From assembly GCA_018398585.1 (NCBI GenBank), contig JAGTTD010000018.1, forward strand, positions 10,113,501 to 10,177,500: a DNA stretch of 64,000 nucleotides, given 5' to 3'. Origin of the DNA: Simmondsia chinensis (taxonomy: Eukaryota; Streptophyta; Magnoliopsida; Caryophyllales; Simmondsiaceae). Below the pieces are notes generated by a model, which was given only the letters and a program-made list of their open reading frames with translations, searched no databases and was not told the DNA's origin. The translations under genes were made by a program, and so were the position numbers. Positions 61,522 through 64,000 of the stretch are shown in pieces (position 1 is the first letter of the stretch; the number at the start of each line of letters is the position of its first letter).

Positions 61522-61871
61522 AGAAAAGAAAAGAAAAATTAGATCTAAAAAAAAAATCCGACCCTCAAACCCACCCATCGAAACCCTACCCCGACATTCG
61601 CACCCCTCTGACCCCTATTCTCAACTCGTTGACTTAAATTCCCCCTTGTCACTACTCATTCATCACTGCCACCGCAGACACTCGCCACCAACAAGTGCCA
61701 ACCACTGCCACATAACTCCCTTCGTAGCTAGTGGTTTTCATGTTCCCAGTCCCCATCACAAACCCTAATCTAGGTTATTTTGGGTTGAGAAGGCCAGGTC
61801 ATCTAGTATTTGCCAGAGTTTAGACCTACTTGCTGATTTTAACTTAAAGGGATTTTTTTTATAGTTAAGAT
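61293..61871 (+). mobile_element. 5' leader of the PDS5-carrying element, copy 2
   Basis: Uninterrupted leader parallel to 52214-52586 plus 54907-55074. Contains a C run at 61488-61511 followed by an A run. No open frame of note except one caused by the C run. Confidence 0.85.
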
Positions 61872-63040
61872 ATGTACCTAATATCGGAGAGAGCGATAAT
61901 TAAGTTAGAGAAAAATCTTGAAACCACCGAAAATCGACTTCTTACTAGCCCTCCAAATTCAAACAATGAGCTCCTCTCGTTGCTTAATACGACTTTAGCA
62001 CATCTTGTCAAAGTAAAAGTGTCGTCACTGAAGTCCATGAAAGATGCACTTTCTCCATTAATGAAAGCATTAGTGAGTGATCAATTATTGATACACCGTG
62101 ATCCTGATATAAAAGTTGCAGTTGCCGCTTGCCTCGGCGAAATTATAAGAATTACAGCTCCAGATGCACCCTATGATGATGATCTGATGAAAAAGGTATT
62201 TCAATTGATTGTGTCATGTTTTGAGAAATTATTTGACATGTCTAACAAATCCTACAACAAGAGAGTCGGGATTCTCGAAGTTATGACACTCTCAAGATAT
62301 TGTTTAATGATGTTAGATCTTAAATATGATGCCTTGATTATGGAGATGTTTTAACACTTCTTTAAATCAATAAGGTACTTTTATGATGGCACCGTGTTTT
62401 CTTTTATGGAGACGATGATGACATTGATCTTACATGAGAGTGATAATGTATCACCTGAGCTACTGTTATTCATCTTAAAGATTATCAAGAAAGGCAATAA
62501 TGAAGTCTCATCCATTACTCAAACGCTTGCGAAAGGGGTAATCAAAAGAACAACTGAAAGACTCAAACCGTGCTATGCTTATTTGGTGGAATTTCATGGA
62601 ATTTCTGTAGATGATTAAAGTAAAATTGTTGGTAATATATGTCCAATGGTGCCTACTATAATTGAACCCTTAGAATAGGTTGAGATTGAAGAAGTTTCAT
62701 ATGATCATGAGGAATCAGCCCATGCAAATCATGAATCCGGGCAACAAAGTTATGAAGAGCAGCACTGCATTCGACTACAAGAGCCGAAAAAGGATTGCAA
62801 CGAGGTAGTTCTTGCCAAACAAGATATGATAGTCGATGAGGTTGAGCACATTGATTTTGTTATTCCTATTGATGCTTACTTTGATCAAAAGACTCATTCC
62901 CTAATCATGATGCTACATCAACAAGAAAGGATTTGGTCGATTTTTCATGTCGCGCCTCGCCTTGAAGATGTCGTTTTGGTACTTCATTCAATTCGTCCTA
63001 CCCCATTCCAAAACTCGAGGTCGAGTTTTTTGTAACCAGG
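61872..63040 (+). pseudogene. PDS5-like ORF, copy 2 (uninterrupted)
   Basis: PDS5 is a HEAT-repeat protein that regulates cohesin in the nucleus. Open 61872-62354 (160 codons): NRLLTSPPNSNNELLSLLNT, SLKSMKDALSPLMKALVSDQ, VAVAACLGEIIRITAPDAPY, DDDLMKKVFQLIVSCFEKL, CLMMLDLKYDALIMEMF. After a stop at 62352 the same frame type goes on: VFSFMETMMTLILHESDNVS, PELLLFILKIIKKGNNEV, KGVIKRTTERLKPCYAYLV, ISVDD. This follows the first ~230 residues of plant PDS5 block by block, without introns. From about 62640 the sequence is Glu-rich and unrecognised (IVDEVEHIDFVIPIDAYFDQ), ending near the polypurine tract. Stops at 62352 and 62616 argue against a working protein. Confidence 0.85.
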
Positions 63041-63046
63041 GGAGAA

Positions 63047-63500
63047 TGATAGAGATAGAGGAGAAAAGATCAAGATGTAGATTTAGGATAATTATTAAGT
63101 ATTTTACTGTAGCACTGGGTTCGTCGTTGTTGTTGTTGTTGTTGTTGTTGTTGTATTAAGTATTTTACTGGTTGTAAATCCTATCAAGATTTAGGATATA
63201 TTATTAGCTAGGATTATTGTTAGGTTTCTTTGTTATTATCGTATTAGGATATTTAGGAGTTTATTTTCTTTTAAGATTCTATTTCCTTTTCTATAAATAC
63301 TTATGTGACCAAAGCCTATAGAGATCATTATACTATTGAATAAAAATTCAGTTCCTTCCTATTTTCTTAAGCACGGAGCTGCTTAAAGCTAAATACAGGG
63401 ATACTTAATCGGTTGGGCGCAAGCCTGTTCAACCGTCCTCCTAGGCACAGGGATGCTTAGAAACCCCTTGATTAGGCACAGGGATGCTTAATCTCTATCA
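63047..63500 (+). mobile_element. LTR 3 of the PDS5-carrying element
   Basis: 454 bp, TGATAGAGATAG ... AATCTCTATCA. Preceded by the polypurine tract ccaggggagaa. Very similar to LTR 2, including the shared RTE-tail insertion. Confidence 0.92.
63110..63153 (+). mobile_element. Short RTE-tail insertion inside LTR 3
   Basis: tagcactgggttcgtcg and about nine TTG units, between two copies of TATTAAGTATTTTACTG (63093-63109, 63154-63170). Confidence 0.9.
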
Positions 63501-64000
63501 AATTTGGAATAGATTATTGATAGTTTATTAGTGACCTTTTCAGCAAGTCATGGCCTAATAAAGAAACTCCTAAACTTTGTGACATGCCTGAGTTAAAACA
63601 TCCATTGGGGAACGTGCTTTTCCAAAGATTGAGAAGGGTGCTTTTTGAGGAAAGTGCTCTCGAAAAACCATTTTTAGAAAAAAAGACAAACTTACCCTAC
63701 TAAAATCAAATATTATAAATTACCCTTCAAAAAAAGCAATTCTTTCTTTAATTAAATAATTTAATTATGTGTTAATATTGCAAATAAATTTTATAATTAT
63801 GTTTTAATTAAATATTTTTAATTATTCCTCAATTAATAAATAATTAAATAATTCACTTACATTTTAGTTAAATAAATTAATTATATTTTAGTTAAGTGAT
63901 TTAATTATTCTTTAAAATTATAAGCAAAATTTATTCTCCACCGTACTTAATATTATGGAAATAATTTTACAAAAATTTGTTCATACTTTCTTGTTTATTT
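63501..64000. other. AT-rich flank, nothing recognised
   Basis: Sequence right of the PDS5-carrying element. No exon of the host gene seen. Very AT-rich from 63700, with repeated taattaaat words. Confidence 0.5.

Larger units (their letters stand above)
51505..63500 (+). mobile_element. Tandem LTR retroelement carrying PDS5-like sequence
   Basis: Three LTRs (51505-52213, 60857-61292, 63047-63500) and two internal regions, all plus strand. LTR ends are TGATAGAGAT...ATCTCTATCA, a perfect 10-bp inverted pair in the third copy. A primer site aattggtatcagagcaag follows the second LTR and a worn one (aattgatatcaaagcaag) the first. Polypurine tract ccaggggagaa precedes the third. Flanks AACTT (51500-51504) and AATTT (63501-63505) agree at 4 of 5 bases, so the tandem may be one insertion enlarged by unequal recombination. 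No gag, RT or integrase. Confidence 0.88.

Noticed and set aside
61276..61542. 88-residue Pro/Lys-rich ORF
   Set aside because: Lies in the retroelement leader and is created by the C run and A run at 61488-61525.
49231..64000. N-terminal YchF exons with the P-loop (GLPNVGKST-type)
   Set aside because: I looked for the reverse complement of this and the GEGLGNKFL region and found neither; most likely beyond the right edge.

Overview
This is nuclear DNA from a seed plant, most likely a eudicot. It is AT-rich and dominated by Ty3/gypsy, Ty1/copia, TRIM and LARD-type LTR retroelements, hAT transposons, RTE LINE pieces and SINEs. Only one host gene is recognisable. It lies on the minus strand and encodes a bacterial-type (organellar) YchF/OBG-like ATPase. 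Seven of its exons can be placed with consistent phase and GT/AG borders: 49120-49230, 46097-46159, 45675-45929, 44450-44596, 44326-44353, 37909-37979 and 4319-4378. The P-loop exons lie beyond the right part of the gene (not found here) and the last ~20 codons beyond the left edge. The intron between the last two visible exons is 33,530 bp, because transposons have stacked inside it.

Left part (1-4318): remains of a copia-like element, a Harbinger-like candidate with a 334-bp tandem repeat, and an RTE LINE 3' end with a (TTG)n tail. Giant intron (4379-37908): a minus-strand chromovirus (3' LTR 8344-8739, integrase/chromodomain to 9993, resuming at 28799 and running through RT, protease and gag to about 32400). 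It is split by a second Ty3/gypsy element (9994-28793, TSD AAAAG). That element in turn holds a hAT-like element (11013-12146), a copia-like element (14370-21113, itself holding a 2.1-kb gag-only LTR element at 14687-16779), an RTE/SINE-like insert (22528-22858), and a composite LARD+TRIM unit (23957-28708, TSD CAAGT) that carries a solo LTR (25485-26104). Removing each insert restores the reading frame or LTR of its host, so the order of insertion can be read directly. From 32643 to 35335 are rearranged chromovirus pieces in opposite orientations.

Right part (37909-51504): the other YchF exons and their introns, with tRNA-derived SINEs, a second hAT-like copy (42625-43762) and an RNase H fragment of LINE type. 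From 51505 to 63500 lies a tandem LTR-internal-LTR-internal-LTR retroelement whose internal region is not gag-pol but an intronless segment resembling the N-terminal part of the cohesin regulator PDS5. The first internal copy is split by a 2.3-kb LTR element (TSD TGCCA), a 4.3-kb hAT transposon with a decayed transposase (TSD CTTCTTAC) and a 5S-derived SINE. The second internal copy preserves the empty site for all three.

The most unusual system is a SINE family with a 5S rRNA head and a 3' end shared with RTE LINEs. Four copies are seen (33788-33957, 42793-43038, 51566-51865, 59954-60196), each with 15-22 bp target duplications. The second is the PDS5-carrying retroelement. The third is the apparent mobilisation of a LARD/TRIM chimera as one unit.
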